Below are positions 55,311-63,929 of a stretch of 64,000 bases of DNA, one piece after another. The stretch covers positions 49,240 through 113,239 of the forward strand of contig CAWGTZ010000028.1 of assembly GCA_963825555.1 (NCBI GenBank). The letters run 5' to 3'. The translations under genes and the position numbers were made by a program. The stretch is from JAGVSR01 sp963825555. GTDB lineage: Bacteria; Pseudomonadota; Alphaproteobacteria; Rhizobiales; Hyphomicrobiaceae. Every line of letters begins with the position of its first letter. Position 1 is the stretch's first letter. The notes beneath the pieces are model-generated. The model was not told the origin of the DNA and did not search any database. It worked only from the letters and a program-made list of their open reading frames with translations.

Positions 55311-55655
55311 CCCATTTCCCTTGACTTTGTGCACCGCAGCATGACATAAGCCACGTGTTCGGATTGCTCTGATCCGGCCCATCGGTGCGCGACTGCGTGA
55401 CGGGACATTCGGAAACTTGGGCGAATAAGTTGCCCCCTTGGTCCTCCGGTCCGCGCCTCTGATCCCCCACATCGGCCGCCCCGGCACGCAGGGCGCCTCG
55501 AAGGTTCGGACCCAACCGGGAACCCACGCGCCAGACGCGTGCGCGGATTGATTTTCCAGAACGCTTCGACCGCGCTCGCCGCGCAACCCGTTCGGACGGC
55601 GTTCTTGCCGCCGCCCGGGTTCATGGTGTGTTGCGGACAAATTGAAAGACAACCA

Positions 55656-57518
55656 GTGACGACATTCAATGAACTCGGCCTCGATCCGCTTCTCCTGCAG
55701 GCGCTCGAAACCGAAGGCTACACGACGCCGACGCCGATCCAGGCTCAGGCAATCCCCTCCATTCTCGCGGGCAAGGATCTCCTTGGCATCGCGCAGACGG
55801 GCACCGGCAAGACCGCAGCTTTCGCGTTGCCGATCCTCCAGCGGCTCGCCGCCAACAGACAACCCGCGCTGCGCAAGGGCGTTCGCGCGCTTATTCTTTC
55901 CCCCACGCGCGAACTCGCCACCCAGATCGGCGAGAGCTTCCGCACCTATGGTCGCCATATGGGACTCTCGGTTGCTGTGGTGTTCGGCGGCGTGGCTCAC
56001 AAGCCGCAGCGCGATGCGCTGAACCGGGGCGTCGATATTCTCGTCGCAACGCCAGGCCGCCTCATCGACCACATGACCGAACGCAATGTGGTGCTTGATG
56101 GCACCGAGATACTGGTCCTCGACGAGGCCGATCAGATGATGGATCTCGGGTTTATCCGGCCCTTGCGCCAGATCATCGCCAAACTCTCGCACCGCCGACA
56201 GAGCCTGTTCTTCTCCGCGACCATGCCGCACGAGATCGGCGCGCTCGCGGCTGAGCTTCTGAAGGACCCGGTGAAGGTCTCCGTGGCCCCCGTGGCCAAG
56301 ACAGCCGATCGCGTGGCGCAGGAGGTCATCTTCATCGAGCAGACGAAGAAACGCGCGCTGCTCGTCGAGCTGTTCGCAAATCCGGACATGAAGCGCGCCA
56401 TCGTGTTCACCCGCACGAAGCGCGGCGCGGATCGCGTCGCACGGCATCTTGAAACGGCGGGAATTCCCGTTGCGGCCATCCACGGCAACAAGAGCCAGGG
56501 ACAGCGCGACGCTGCGCTGAAGAGTTTCAAGGCGGGCCGTATCCGCGCACTTATTGCGACCGACATCGCCGCGCGCGGCATCGACATTGATGCCGTCTCT
56601 CACGTGGTCAATTACGAGATCCCGAACATTCCCGAGAGCTACGTGCATCGCATCGGCCGCACGGCCCGCGCCGGGGCAGAGGGCATCGCAATCTCGCTCG
56701 TCGACAACGAGGAGCGCGCCTACCTCCGGGATATCGAACGCCTCACGCGCCTGCAGATCCCCTCCAAGGACCGTCGCGGCGACAATTCGCTCGTGGCTCC
56801 TGTCGAGACCCGGTCCAGCCGTGATGCAGAGAGTGCCGATCGCAACGACAGGCGCGGATCACCGCGTAGCCACCGCAACCGGGATGCGGGTCGCGGCGAC
56901 GCGCGCCCGAATAGCCGTGGCGAAGCACGCCAGAACAGCCGCGGTGAAGCACGTGACAACAACCGGGACGGAGCCCGTCAGTACGCGAGCGGTGGCGGCC
57001 GCCCTCACGCTCGTGGCGAGGACGCACGCCACGGTGGTCGTGATGCGCACCGTGCGAACGGCGGTGATCAGCGCCGCGAGGCCCGCTCCTACGATCCCCT
57101 CGAGCAGCGCCCGCGCACCCGGGACGACCGCAGCCCGCACCGCGGCGAAAAGCGTACGGACGGCCGGGATCATGCGAATGGCCGGCGCCAAGATCAGGAC
57201 CGCTCCGCACATGAGCATCGGGGCCACGCCGACAATGGCGGACAGCATGGGCATGCCCGCAACGGAAACGAGCGTAACGGCGGCAAAGGCCCGCACCGCG
57301 CCGATCGCCCCCATCGCGATGGGGAACACGGTCGCAGCCATGGCCGCGCTCACGACCGGCCGCAGAGCCGCCCCAACGAGCGCGACTCGCGTTCGGGCGC
57401 AACGGGTCAGGGTCTTGAAGGGGTGAAGTTCCTGAGCAAGTCCGGCGATCATCCGCGTGGCACCCGCTCCGGGCCGCGCCCCAACGACCGCCTGCGGGCA
57501 AGGCCCCGCCCGGCCTGA
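55656..57518 (+). CDS. DEAD-box RNA helicase, RhlE-like, with long charged tail
   Basis: The helicase core spans residues 1 to about 370: FNELGLDPLLLQALETEGY (Q motif region), AQTGTGKTAAF, PTRELATQIGESF, LDEADQMMDLGF, FSATMPHEIGALA and HRIGRTARAGAEG. About 250 residues follow, rich in Arg, Asp, Gly, His and Asn (for example GEARQNSRGEARDNNRDGAR) and almost certainly disordered. Such tails bind RNA and can drive condensates. Likely role: ribosome assembly or RNA turnover. The start is uncertain. I use GTG 55656 (giving MTTFNELGL), while ATG 55623 is also in frame. It lies upstream of the DUF2948-hisD cluster. Confidence 0.9.
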   Translation: MTTFNELGLDPLLLQALETEGYTTPTPIQAQAIPSILAGKDLLGIAQTGTGKTAAFALPILQRLAANRQPALRKGVRALILSPTRELATQIGESFRTYGRHMGLSVAVVFGGVAHKPQRDALNRGVDILVATPGRLIDHMTERNVVLDGTEILVLDEADQMMDLGFIRPLRQIIAKLSHRRQSLFFSATMPHEIGALAAELLKDPVKVSVAPVAKTADRVAQEVIFIEQTKKRALLVELFANPDMKRAIVFTRTKRGADRVARHLETAGIPVAAIHGNKSQGQRDAALKSFKAGRIRALIATDIAARGIDIDAVSHVVNYEIPNIPESYVHRIGRTARAGAEGIAISLVDNEERAYLRDIERLTRLQIPSKDRRGDNSLVAPVETRSSRDAESADRNDRRGSPRSHRNRDAGRGDARPNSRGEARQNSRGEARDNNRDGARQYASGGGRPHARGEDARHGGRDAHRANGGDQRREARSYDPLEQRPRTRDDRSPHRGEKRTDGRDHANGRRQDQDRSAHEHRGHADNGGQHGHARNGNERNGGKGPHRADRPHRDGEHGRSHGRAHDRPQSRPNERDSRSGATGQGLEGVKFLSKSGDHPRGTRSGPRPNDRLRARPRPA

Positions 57519-57664
57519 CGACCCACTCAGGGTGACCTAACGAAGCGCGACGGGGGGCGTGGTTGCACTCGCCCCCCGCCACCAGTATCACTCCCGCAAA
57601 GGATTTTCCCGTCCATTACCGAGGGCCCGCACGCGCCGGCGCCGCAACTGAAGTGCACGTGACG

Positions 57665-58147
57665 ATGACCGCCAACGACAAATCGGGCCTGAAGCTGATC
57701 GCACTCGACATCGAGGACCTCGATGTGGTCTCCGCGCACCTACAGGACGCCGTCATCAGCGTCGGGGAGATGACCTATCTGAAGCGCGAAAGGCGCTTTG
57801 CGGCCATCGCCAATCGCTTCGATTGGAGCCAGGCGCTGGCGAATGCGCGTAGGCGCGGCGAACCCTTTACCCGGCGACGGACCGGATTGCGCTTCGAGCA
57901 CGTCCTAGGCGCCCAGCTTACTGGCATCGATCTCGACAACAAGCGCCAGATGCTCAATGTGCTTGCCATCCGTTTCGAGCCTGCCACGGCACCAGAGGGC
58001 TTCGTCACGATCGCTTGCGCCGGTAATGCCGCGATCCGCCTGCACGTGGAGTGCCTGGAAGCCGAACTCAAGGACCTGGGAGCAGCCTGGGCGACCAAGA
58101 GCAAACCGGAGCACCCCGACGACGACACCGGTTCTTCCGGATCGTGA
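57665..58147 (+). CDS. DUF2948 family protein
   Basis: The 160-aa product matches DUF2948, a family seen directly upstream of hisD in Hyphomicrobiales. Typical segments are LKLIALDIEDLDVVSAHLQDA, VGEMTYLKRERRFAAIANRFDW, RTGLRFEHVLGAQLTGIDL and LNVLAIRFEPATAPEGFVT. The C-terminal AAIRLHVECLEAELKDLG follows. Function unknown; a soluble cytoplasmic protein is expected. I start at ATG 57665, with a weak ribosome site. It precedes hisD by 61 bp on the same strand. Confidence 0.85.
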   Translation: MTANDKSGLKLIALDIEDLDVVSAHLQDAVISVGEMTYLKRERRFAAIANRFDWSQALANARRRGEPFTRRRTGLRFEHVLGAQLTGIDLDNKRQMLNVLAIRFEPATAPEGFVTIACAGNAAIRLHVECLEAELKDLGAAWATKSKPEHPDDDTGSSGS

Positions 58148-58208
58148 TGCCCCGCACCCGCTCATAACCTCGATTTTCCTAAACACTGTTGCCAGTCCGG
58201 ATAAATCC

Positions 58209-59507
58209 ATGCCCAAGACGCTGCTCACCTCAGACCCCGGCTTCGAGGCCGCATTCACCGCCTTCCTCTCCGAGAAGCGCGAAGTGTCCGTCGAGGTCGA
58301 CAACATCGTCCGCGATATCATCAGTGACGTGCGCTCACGCGGAGACGAGGCCCTCATCGAACTTTCGCAACGCTTCGATGCGGTGGATCTCGCCAAGGCG
58401 GGCATTTTGGTAAGCCCCGCCGAGGTCGATGCAGCCATCGGTCAGTGCTCGCAGGACACGGTTGAGGCACTTTCATTCGCCGCGGATCGAATCCGGGCGC
58501 ACCACGAGCGCCAGCTGCCCACGAGCGACCGCTATACCGACGAAACCGGCGTCGAGCTCGGCGACCGCTGGACGGCCGTGGAATCCGCCGGCCTTTATGT
58601 GCCGGGCGGCCTCGCGTCCTACCCAAGCTCCGTTCTCATGAACGCGCTGCCGGCCATCGTCGCAGGCGTACCGCGCATCGTCATGGTCGTCCCCTCCCCA
58701 CGCGGCGAGTTGAACCCGCTTGTTCTCGCCGCCGCGCGGCTGTGCGGCATCACCGAGATCTATCGCATCGGCGGCGCCCAGGCCGTGGCCGCGCTGGCTT
58801 ACGGCACACAGACGGTCAGACCCGTCGTGAAGATCGTCGGCCCCGGCAACGCCTATGTCGCCGCCGCAAAGCGTCAGGTATTCGGGACGGTCGGCATCGA
58901 CAGCATCGCCGGCCCGTCGGAGGTGCTCGTGATCGCCGACAAGAATAACGATCCGGAATGGATCGCGGCCGATCTTCTGGCCCAGGCCGAGCACGACAAG
59001 GCCGCCCAGTCGATCCTGATGACGGACGACACGGCGTTCGCCAAAGCCGTTGAAGCGGCCGTCGGCCGCCAGCTCGCGACGCTGCCACGTGGCAACATCG
59101 CCGGCGAAAGCTGGAGCGTGTTTGGCGCATCGATCATCTTGAAGTCCATGGACGAGGCACCGGCGCTCGCCGACCGTATCGCCGCCGAGCACCTGGAAAT
59201 CGCCACCGCCGACAGCGAGGCACTCGCCGATAAGATCCGCAATGCCGGCGCAATCTTCATCGGCGCTCATACGCCAGAAGTCATCGGTGATTACGTGGCC
59301 GGCTCCAATCACGTCCTTCCCACCGCCCGCTCGGCGCGCTTCTCCTCCGGCCTCGGCGTCCTCGACTTCATGAAGCGCACCTCGCTCCTGAAGCTCGATG
59401 CCACGGCGCTGGAAAAGGTGGCGGGCGCCGCCATGACGCTCGCTCGCGCCGAGGGCCTGGAGGCCCACCGCCGCTCCGTCGAGATCCGGCTCGGCCGCCA
59501 GTCGTGA
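58209..59507 (+). CDS. hisD: Histidinol dehydrogenase HisD
   Basis: The 432-aa zinc enzyme carries out the last two steps of histidine synthesis, oxidising histidinol to histidine with NAD. Motifs are in order: ESAGLYVPGGLASYPSSVLM, IYRIGGAQAVAALAYGTQTV, GPGNAYVAAAKRQVFG, IDSIAGPSEVLVIAD, DLLAQAEHDKAAQSIL and the catalytic-His region AEHLEIATADSE. The C-terminal signature is SNHVLPTARSARFSSGLGV. The length is normal. I start at ATG 58209. It is followed after 12 bp by the UPF0262 gene, and probably co-transcribed with it and the phosphatase gene. Confidence 0.96.
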   Translation: MPKTLLTSDPGFEAAFTAFLSEKREVSVEVDNIVRDIISDVRSRGDEALIELSQRFDAVDLAKAGILVSPAEVDAAIGQCSQDTVEALSFAADRIRAHHERQLPTSDRYTDETGVELGDRWTAVESAGLYVPGGLASYPSSVLMNALPAIVAGVPRIVMVVPSPRGELNPLVLAAARLCGITEIYRIGGAQAVAALAYGTQTVRPVVKIVGPGNAYVAAAKRQVFGTVGIDSIAGPSEVLVIADKNNDPEWIAADLLAQAEHDKAAQSILMTDDTAFAKAVEAAVGRQLATLPRGNIAGESWSVFGASIILKSMDEAPALADRIAAEHLEIATADSEALADKIRNAGAIFIGAHTPEVIGDYVAGSNHVLPTARSARFSSGLGVLDFMKRTSLLKLDATALEKVAGAAMTLARAEGLEAHRRSVEIRLGRQS

Positions 59508-59519
59508 GGATCCATTGAA

Positions 59520-60017
59520 ATGAGCGATACCGGAACTGACGCAACCGACCGCAATCGCATTGCCAAGATCCGCATCGACGAAGGGTCAATAGCAAGGGGC
59601 AATCCCGACATCGAGCACGAGCGCGAGGTTGCCATCTTCGACATCCTCGACGGTAACTCCTTCGCGCTCGAAGGTATCGACCAAGGGCCTTACCGGCTGG
59701 AGATCGCGGTCGCGGACGACCGGCTGGTGCTGTCGACCTATCCCGAGGAAGGCCCGGAAACGGTCGCCGTTCACACGCTCGCCATGGCCCCGTTGAAGCG
59801 GCTGCTCAAAGACTATTTCCTCGTCCTCGACAGCTACTATCAAGCGATCCGCTCCGGCCAGCCCTCGCGAATCCAGGCCATCGATGTCGGACGCCGCGGT
59901 CTCCATGACGAAGGCAGCCGCCTGCTGCAGGAGCGGCTCGAAGGCAAGATAACCATGGATTTCGACACCGCACGCCGCCTCTTCACCCTCATATCGGCGC
60001 TGCACTGGAAGGGTTGA
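59520..60017 (+). CDS. UPF0262 family protein
   Basis: The 165-aa product matches UPF0262: IAKIRIDEGSIARGNPDIEHE, REVAIFDILDGNSFALEGID, GPYRLEIAVADDRLVLS, PLKRLLKDYFLVLDSYYQA, IQAIDVGRRGLHDEGSRLL and a closing ARRLFTLISALHWKG. The family is restricted to alphaproteobacteria and its function is unknown. It starts 12 bp after hisD and ends just ahead of the phosphatase start, in a compact operon. Confidence 0.92.
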   Translation: MSDTGTDATDRNRIAKIRIDEGSIARGNPDIEHEREVAIFDILDGNSFALEGIDQGPYRLEIAVADDRLVLSTYPEEGPETVAVHTLAMAPLKRLLKDYFLVLDSYYQAIRSGQPSRIQAIDVGRRGLHDEGSRLLQERLEGKITMDFDTARRLFTLISALHWKG

Positions 60018-60022
60018 GTGCG

Positions 60023-60481
60023 GTGGCCGATCACCTCGAGGCGCCACCCAGAATTCTGTTCGCCTGTACCTTGAATGCCGTCCGCTCGCCCATGGCCGCC
60101 GCAATCCTGCAGCATTTGGCCGGCCCGAGGCTTTACGTGACCTCGGCAGGGGTCCGGTGCGGTCGGCCCGACCCGTTCGTGATGGCGGTGATGGACGAGG
60201 TCGGCATCGACGTCACCGAACACGAACCGCGCACCTTCGACGACCTGGAACGTGCCACGTTCTCGACCATCATCACCCTATCGCCGGAAGCCCAGCATCA
60301 TGCGGTGGAATTGACGCGCATCATGCCGGCCCAGGTGGAATACTGGCCGACTTTCGATCCCTCCTTGCTTGATACCCGCACCGGCCGTGGCAATCTTCTC
60401 AAGGCCTACCGCCGCCTGCGTGATGACCTGACGGACCGGATAAAGGCGCGCTTTTCCATCGAAGGCGGCCCTTCAGTTTGA
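60023..60481 (+). CDS. Low-molecular-weight protein-tyrosine-phosphatase-like protein
   Basis: The 152-aa protein has the P-loop CTLNAVRS with Cys15 and Arg21 (CX5R), the catalytic motif of low-molecular-weight phosphatases and related arsenate reductases. The general-acid Asp is expected in the EYWPTFDPSLLD segment. The position after UPF0262 is conserved in Hyphomicrobiales. I choose GTG 60023, which has GAAGGG about 10 bp upstream. A TTG at 60014 overlapping the UPF0262 stop is possible but too close to that site. The substrate, protein phosphotyrosine or small phosphate, is not known. Confidence 0.82.
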   Translation: MADHLEAPPRILFACTLNAVRSPMAAAILQHLAGPRLYVTSAGVRCGRPDPFVMAVMDEVGIDVTEHEPRTFDDLERATFSTIITLSPEAQHHAVELTRIMPAQVEYWPTFDPSLLDTRTGRGNLLKAYRRLRDDLTDRIKARFSIEGGPSV

Positions 60482-60513
60482 GGCGCTGGCGCCGCCGTTC
60501 CATTTTTCCGGTC

Positions 60514-61830
60514 TCATTCCGCCGCCGCACTCTCGCGCGTCCGGTCCGGTCTCAGCGCCGACAGGAACCATGTCTCCTGCAACCCGACACCCTTGATGTC
60601 GACCTGACCGCGGCTCTCGAAATCGAAATCGGACTGCAGGATGTCCTTACAGCGGCTGCACACGAGGATGCGCCCGGGCTGCGAGAGGTTTTCCAGTCGC
60701 GCGGCCAGGTTCACCGCATCGCCCCACACGTCGTAAGTGAATTTTTGCTTGCCGATGACGCCCGCCATCACGGGCCCGGAGGCGAGCCCCATTCGCATGG
60801 CGATCGGGTAGTCGCGGCTGGCGGCAATCGCCTGCACCTTATCCTGCATCTCCAGCCCCATCCGTGCCAGCCGCTGCAGATGGTCCGCCGTGGGCTCGGG
60901 TATGCCGGAAGCAACCATATAGGCATCCCCGATGGTCTTGATCTTCTCAACGCCGTGCCGCTTCGCCAACGCATCGAAGGCCGTCACGATCTCGTTCAGA
61001 AGCGTCACGGTCTCCGCGGCACCCAGCCGCCGCGCGAGCGCGACGAAGCCGGAAATATCCGCGAATAGAATCGACGCTTCACCGAACTGATCCGCAATCG
61101 GCTCTTCCGGCTTCGCCTTGAGCCGCTCAACGATCGCGTCGGGAAGGATGTTGCGCAACAGGTTATCCGTCTCGGCCTTGGCGTTCTCCGCCAACCGGAA
61201 CGCGTAATAGACCGAGGCGGCAATGAGGCCCACGGTCGTGATGGCGGCCTGCACGTAGATGCTGTCGATGACTTCGCGTTCGGCCTGAATGCGCACCGCC
61301 GACGGCGGAAACCAGAACCAGGCCATCAGATGCAGCGCCAGCCCCGAGACGATGACTGGGACCACGAGCCACAGGCGCTTCAGTCCGAATACGACAAAGG
61401 GAGCCGCCGCGCCGACGAAATACTGCAGATGGACGCCGGAATCGTGACCCAGGTACATCGAGAAGGCGAGTAGCGCGATCCACTCCGCCACAACGATGAC
61501 CAGCGCGCCCGCGATCTCGTTAAACCGATGCGCGAAAGGCACGGCGAGCGCCGCACCGACGAGCGCGAGATTGATCCAGATGATCGGCTTGTACTTCTCG
61601 TAATCGAGAAACGCATGCTGGATTGCGTAGACGAATGTCGAGACGACGATCAGGTAGGCGATGAGATTGAGTATCATCAGCCGCCGTTTGACCTCGGGCG
61701 GATAGCCGGCGGTCCCCGCCTCCGCGAGACGGTTGATGACCGAGCCGATCGCCTTCAGCTGCGGCAACTGGCCGATGGACACCAGTCCATCGCGCATCGG
61801 CTTCAGCGTGCGTTTCAAGGCCTCGATCAT
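60514..61830 (-). CDS. Membrane-bound class III adenylate/guanylate cyclase
   Basis: The 438-aa protein has an N-terminal module with about six transmembrane helices (for example LMILNLIAYLIVVSTFVYAI and LVIVVAEWIALLAFSMYLG). A cyclase catalytic domain follows: ASILFADISGFVALARRLG with the metal Asp, EKIKTIGDAYMVASGIPEP with the second Asp, and YDVWGDAVNLAARLENLS with the transition-state Asn/Arg. It makes cyclic AMP or GMP in response to an unknown signal. I start at ATG 61830; longer in-frame starts (61935, 61983) overlap the Crp-like gene. It is directly downstream of that gene. Confidence 0.85.
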   Translation of the reverse strand: MIEALKRTLKPMRDGLVSIGQLPQLKAIGSVINRLAEAGTAGYPPEVKRRLMILNLIAYLIVVSTFVYAIQHAFLDYEKYKPIIWINLALVGAALAVPFAHRFNEIAGALVIVVAEWIALLAFSMYLGHDSGVHLQYFVGAAAPFVVFGLKRLWLVVPVIVSGLALHLMAWFWFPPSAVRIQAEREVIDSIYVQAAITTVGLIAASVYYAFRLAENAKAETDNLLRNILPDAIVERLKAKPEEPIADQFGEASILFADISGFVALARRLGAAETVTLLNEIVTAFDALAKRHGVEKIKTIGDAYMVASGIPEPTADHLQRLARMGLEMQDKVQAIAASRDYPIAMRMGLASGPVMAGVIGKQKFTYDVWGDAVNLAARLENLSQPGRILVCSRCKDILQSDFDFESRGQVDIKGVGLQETWFLSALRPDRTRESAAAE

Positions 61831-61903
61831 ACCCCGGTCCCAGTGCGGTGCGACCCCATGCCGGCCCGCCCGCTCCAATTCAGACGGGGCGCCAACGAAT
61901 GGC

Positions 61904-62599
61904 TCAAGCCGCGCCTGCAATAACTTCCAGCTCATCAATGTCACAGATGAGCATCTTGTCATTCCGTTCGATCGCCCCGCCATCTTCCAATAAAGCGAGC
62001 GCTGCGTTCACCTTCGGTCGGCTCGCCCCGATGAGCAAAGCCAGCTCGCTTTGTGAAATGGGCAGATCGAGTGTCACGCGCGCGCCAGGTTCGGCTCCGC
62101 CCTTCTGGCGCGCCGCGGCCAGGAAGAAACGCGCCAGCCGCACCTCGATCGGATAAAGTGCGATACCTTCGAGTTGCTGATCAGCCTCTCGGACGCGGTT
62201 ACACAGGAAGCGGATGACGGATTCGCGCACCAGCGCGCGCGTTTCCACAAGCCGCATGAGCGCCCCTTTGGAAAGCGTCTGAGCCACCACCTTCGTCACG
62301 GCCGTGGCATCCGCCGTGCGCAAGCCGCCATCCAGCACTGCGATCTCACCGAAAATCTGACCCGTCTCAGCGTGCGCAAATGATAGTTCGCGGCCCTCCG
62401 GTGTCAGAACCGAGAGGCGCACCCGCCCATTAGCCACGAGATAGATGTCGCGTCCCGGATCGCCGCGCCCGAACACGATCTGGCCGGAGTCGTACTGTAC
62501 TTCCCGCATCTCGAGCGCCACGCTTCTGCGCTCGTCCGGGTCGAGCGCACCGAACAGCGCGGTCTTGCCCAGCATTTCAATGAGCAAATCCTTCGACAT
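61904..62599 (-). CDS. Crp/Fnr-family transcriptional regulator
   Basis: The 231-aa protein has a cyclic-nucleotide-binding beta-roll (residues about 18-120: GDPGRDIYLVANGRVRLSVL, SFAHAETGQIFGEIAVLDGG). A dimerisation helix and a winged helix-turn-helix (about 175-215: LPISQSELALLIGASRPKVN) follow. The FGEIAVLDGGLRTADATA segment matches the phosphate-binding cassette of cyclic-nucleotide sensors; it has no Fnr-type Cys cluster. It is directly upstream of a membrane cyclase gene on the same strand (73 bp apart), so sensing a nucleotide made by that cyclase is a reasonable inference. Confidence 0.85.
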   Translation of the reverse strand: MSKDLLIEMLGKTALFGALDPDERRSVALEMREVQYDSGQIVFGRGDPGRDIYLVANGRVRLSVLTPEGRELSFAHAETGQIFGEIAVLDGGLRTADATAVTKVVAQTLSKGALMRLVETRALVRESVIRFLCNRVREADQQLEGIALYPIEVRLARFFLAAARQKGGAEPGARVTLDLPISQSELALLIGASRPKVNAALALLEDGGAIERNDKMLICDIDELEVIAGAA

Positions 62600-62812
62600 G
62601 ACGCCCTCCTGACACAGTGTATTCTATCAGCAGATTGGCCGCATAACGCAACGCGCTTATCCCGCTATGATGACTGGGTCCCCGGCTTTTGCCGCCGGAG
62701 CGGGCGTTTTGTCAGTTTCCCTGGTAACACGTTCGAGGGACCCTGGGCCGCCCGCCGCGAGCCGTGCTATAGAGGCGGCCGCCCGAACAGCGCGCATCGA
62801 GACAACGACGAT

Positions 62813-63556
62813 ATGACAGCCAAATCGGCCCTCCTCTCCGCCTTCTCCCGCACCGATAATCCTCGGCGGGAGACCCTACGCACCGAACTGGCCAAGTCCG
62901 CCGCGCGCGATAAGGATACTGCGCCCCGGCCCAAGCTGGTGCTCGCAAGTGCCAGTCCGCGCCGTTTGATGCTGCTCGATCAGGCTGGCATCAAGCCCGA
63001 TGCGCTGCGCCCTGCTTCCATCGACGAGACCCCGCGCAAAGGCGAGATGCCCCGCGCACTCGTCGCACGACTTGCGCGCGCCAAGGCCGAGGCTGCCCGG
63101 GACCAGATTGCCAATGACCGGGACATTGCAGATGCCTACGTGCTCGCGGCCGATACCATCGTCACAAACAACCTGAAGATCTTTGGCAAGCCGCAACAGG
63201 TGGAAGAAGCGGTCGAATTCCTGAACCGCCTCTCGGGACGTTCGCACCGCGTCATGACGGGGGTCTGCCTCATCACGCCCCAGGATCGCATCCGCACGAA
63301 GATCGTCGATACCAAGGTCCGCTTCAAATACCTCACCCGGTCCGAGATCGAGGCCTACGTCGCTTCGCGTGAATGGCGCGATAAGGCCGGCGGCTATGCC
63401 ATCCAGGGGCTCGCCGGCTCATTCGTGCAGAAGATCAAGGGCTCTTACACAAACGTCGTCGGCCTGCCGCTTACCGAAGTGGTCTCCATGCTCGTGAGCG
63501 AAGACTTTCCGATTCACTTCAACTGGATCCGGGCGGCAGAAGCCGACCGCGACTGA
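62813..63556 (+). CDS. Maf-family nucleoside triphosphate pyrophosphatase
   Basis: The 247-aa protein hydrolyses non-canonical or specific nucleoside triphosphates. The Maf motifs are LVLASASPRRLMLLDQAGI, the catalytic Asp in LAADTIVTNN, and the late RDKAGGYAIQGLAGSFVQKIKG-type segment (read as GGYAIQGLAGSFVQKI), then YTNVVGLPL. About 40 residues precede the usual Maf start (KLVLASASPR), longer than typical, but no internal Met is available nearby. The locus is usually infA-maf-yacG; infA is not seen here, and a cyclase and Crp-like gene precede it on the other strand. yacG follows after 15 bp. Confidence 0.9.
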   Translation: MTAKSALLSAFSRTDNPRRETLRTELAKSAARDKDTAPRPKLVLASASPRRLMLLDQAGIKPDALRPASIDETPRKGEMPRALVARLARAKAEAARDQIANDRDIADAYVLAADTIVTNNLKIFGKPQQVEEAVEFLNRLSGRSHRVMTGVCLITPQDRIRTKIVDTKVRFKYLTRSEIEAYVASREWRDKAGGYAIQGLAGSFVQKIKGSYTNVVGLPLTEVVSMLVSEDFPIHFNWIRAAEADRD

Positions 63557-63571
63557 CCAAGACGAACGCGC

Positions 63572-63814
63572 ATGGACAAAGTCCCCGTGTCGACCAAGGT
63601 TGCCCGCTGCCCAACGTGCCGCAAGCCCACGGTGCCAGAGTACCGTCCGTTCTGCTCGAAGCGCTGCGCCGACATCGATCTGTCACGCTGGCTCGGCGGC
63701 GGGTATGTTATCGCCGGCTCGAGCCTGGATGTGACGGACGACAGTTCGCTTACCGATGACGGCACCTTGGCCCCAGGCTCCAGGCCCCCCGCTGACCGCG
63801 ACGAGGACAGCTGA
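63572..63814 (+). CDS. yacG: YacG zinc-finger protein
   Basis: The 80-aa protein has the YacG treble-clef zinc site: CPTCRKPTVPEYRPFCSKRC, four Cys in a CXXC...CXXXC layout at residues about 13-32. It continues as DIDLSRWLGGGYVIAG, then an acidic tail. E. coli YacG binds and inhibits DNA gyrase. It follows maf by 15 bp and is probably co-transcribed with it. The length is normal. Confidence 0.92.
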   Translation: MDKVPVSTKVARCPTCRKPTVPEYRPFCSKRCADIDLSRWLGGGYVIAGSSLDVTDDSSLTDDGTLAPGSRPPADRDEDS

Positions 63815-63857
63815 GAACGCCGCTCACGTCCCCTGTGCCGCAGCCGCGAATGGCTGC

Positions 63858-63887
63858 TGGACAACCGCCCCAGCCACCACCTATAAG
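63858..63887 (+). promoter_or_regulatory. Candidate sigma-70-type promoter for tRNA-Phe
   Basis: TGGACA at 63858-63863 and TATAAG at 63882-63887 with an 18-bp spacer, 42 bp before the tRNA 5' end. Both boxes are close to the alphaproteobacterial housekeeping consensus. Confidence 0.5.
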
Positions 63888-63929
63888 ACGCGGTCTTCGC
63901 GTCCTGCCGGTTGCCGGTGTATGCGAATT

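Noticed and set aside
57042..57400. Possible DNA-level tandem repeat in the helicase tail
   Set aside because: Similarity is at the level of codon composition, with no fixed period or identical units long enough to call a repeat.
56743..57591. Very long minus-strand frames opposite the DEAD-box helicase tail
   Set aside because: They are the antisense of a repetitive Arg/Asp/Gly-rich coding region; the composition is an artefact of the sense repeats.
62600..62812. Search for infA between the phosphatase and maf genes
   Set aside because: No frame in 60482-62812 encodes the IF-1 pattern; infA must be elsewhere in the genome.
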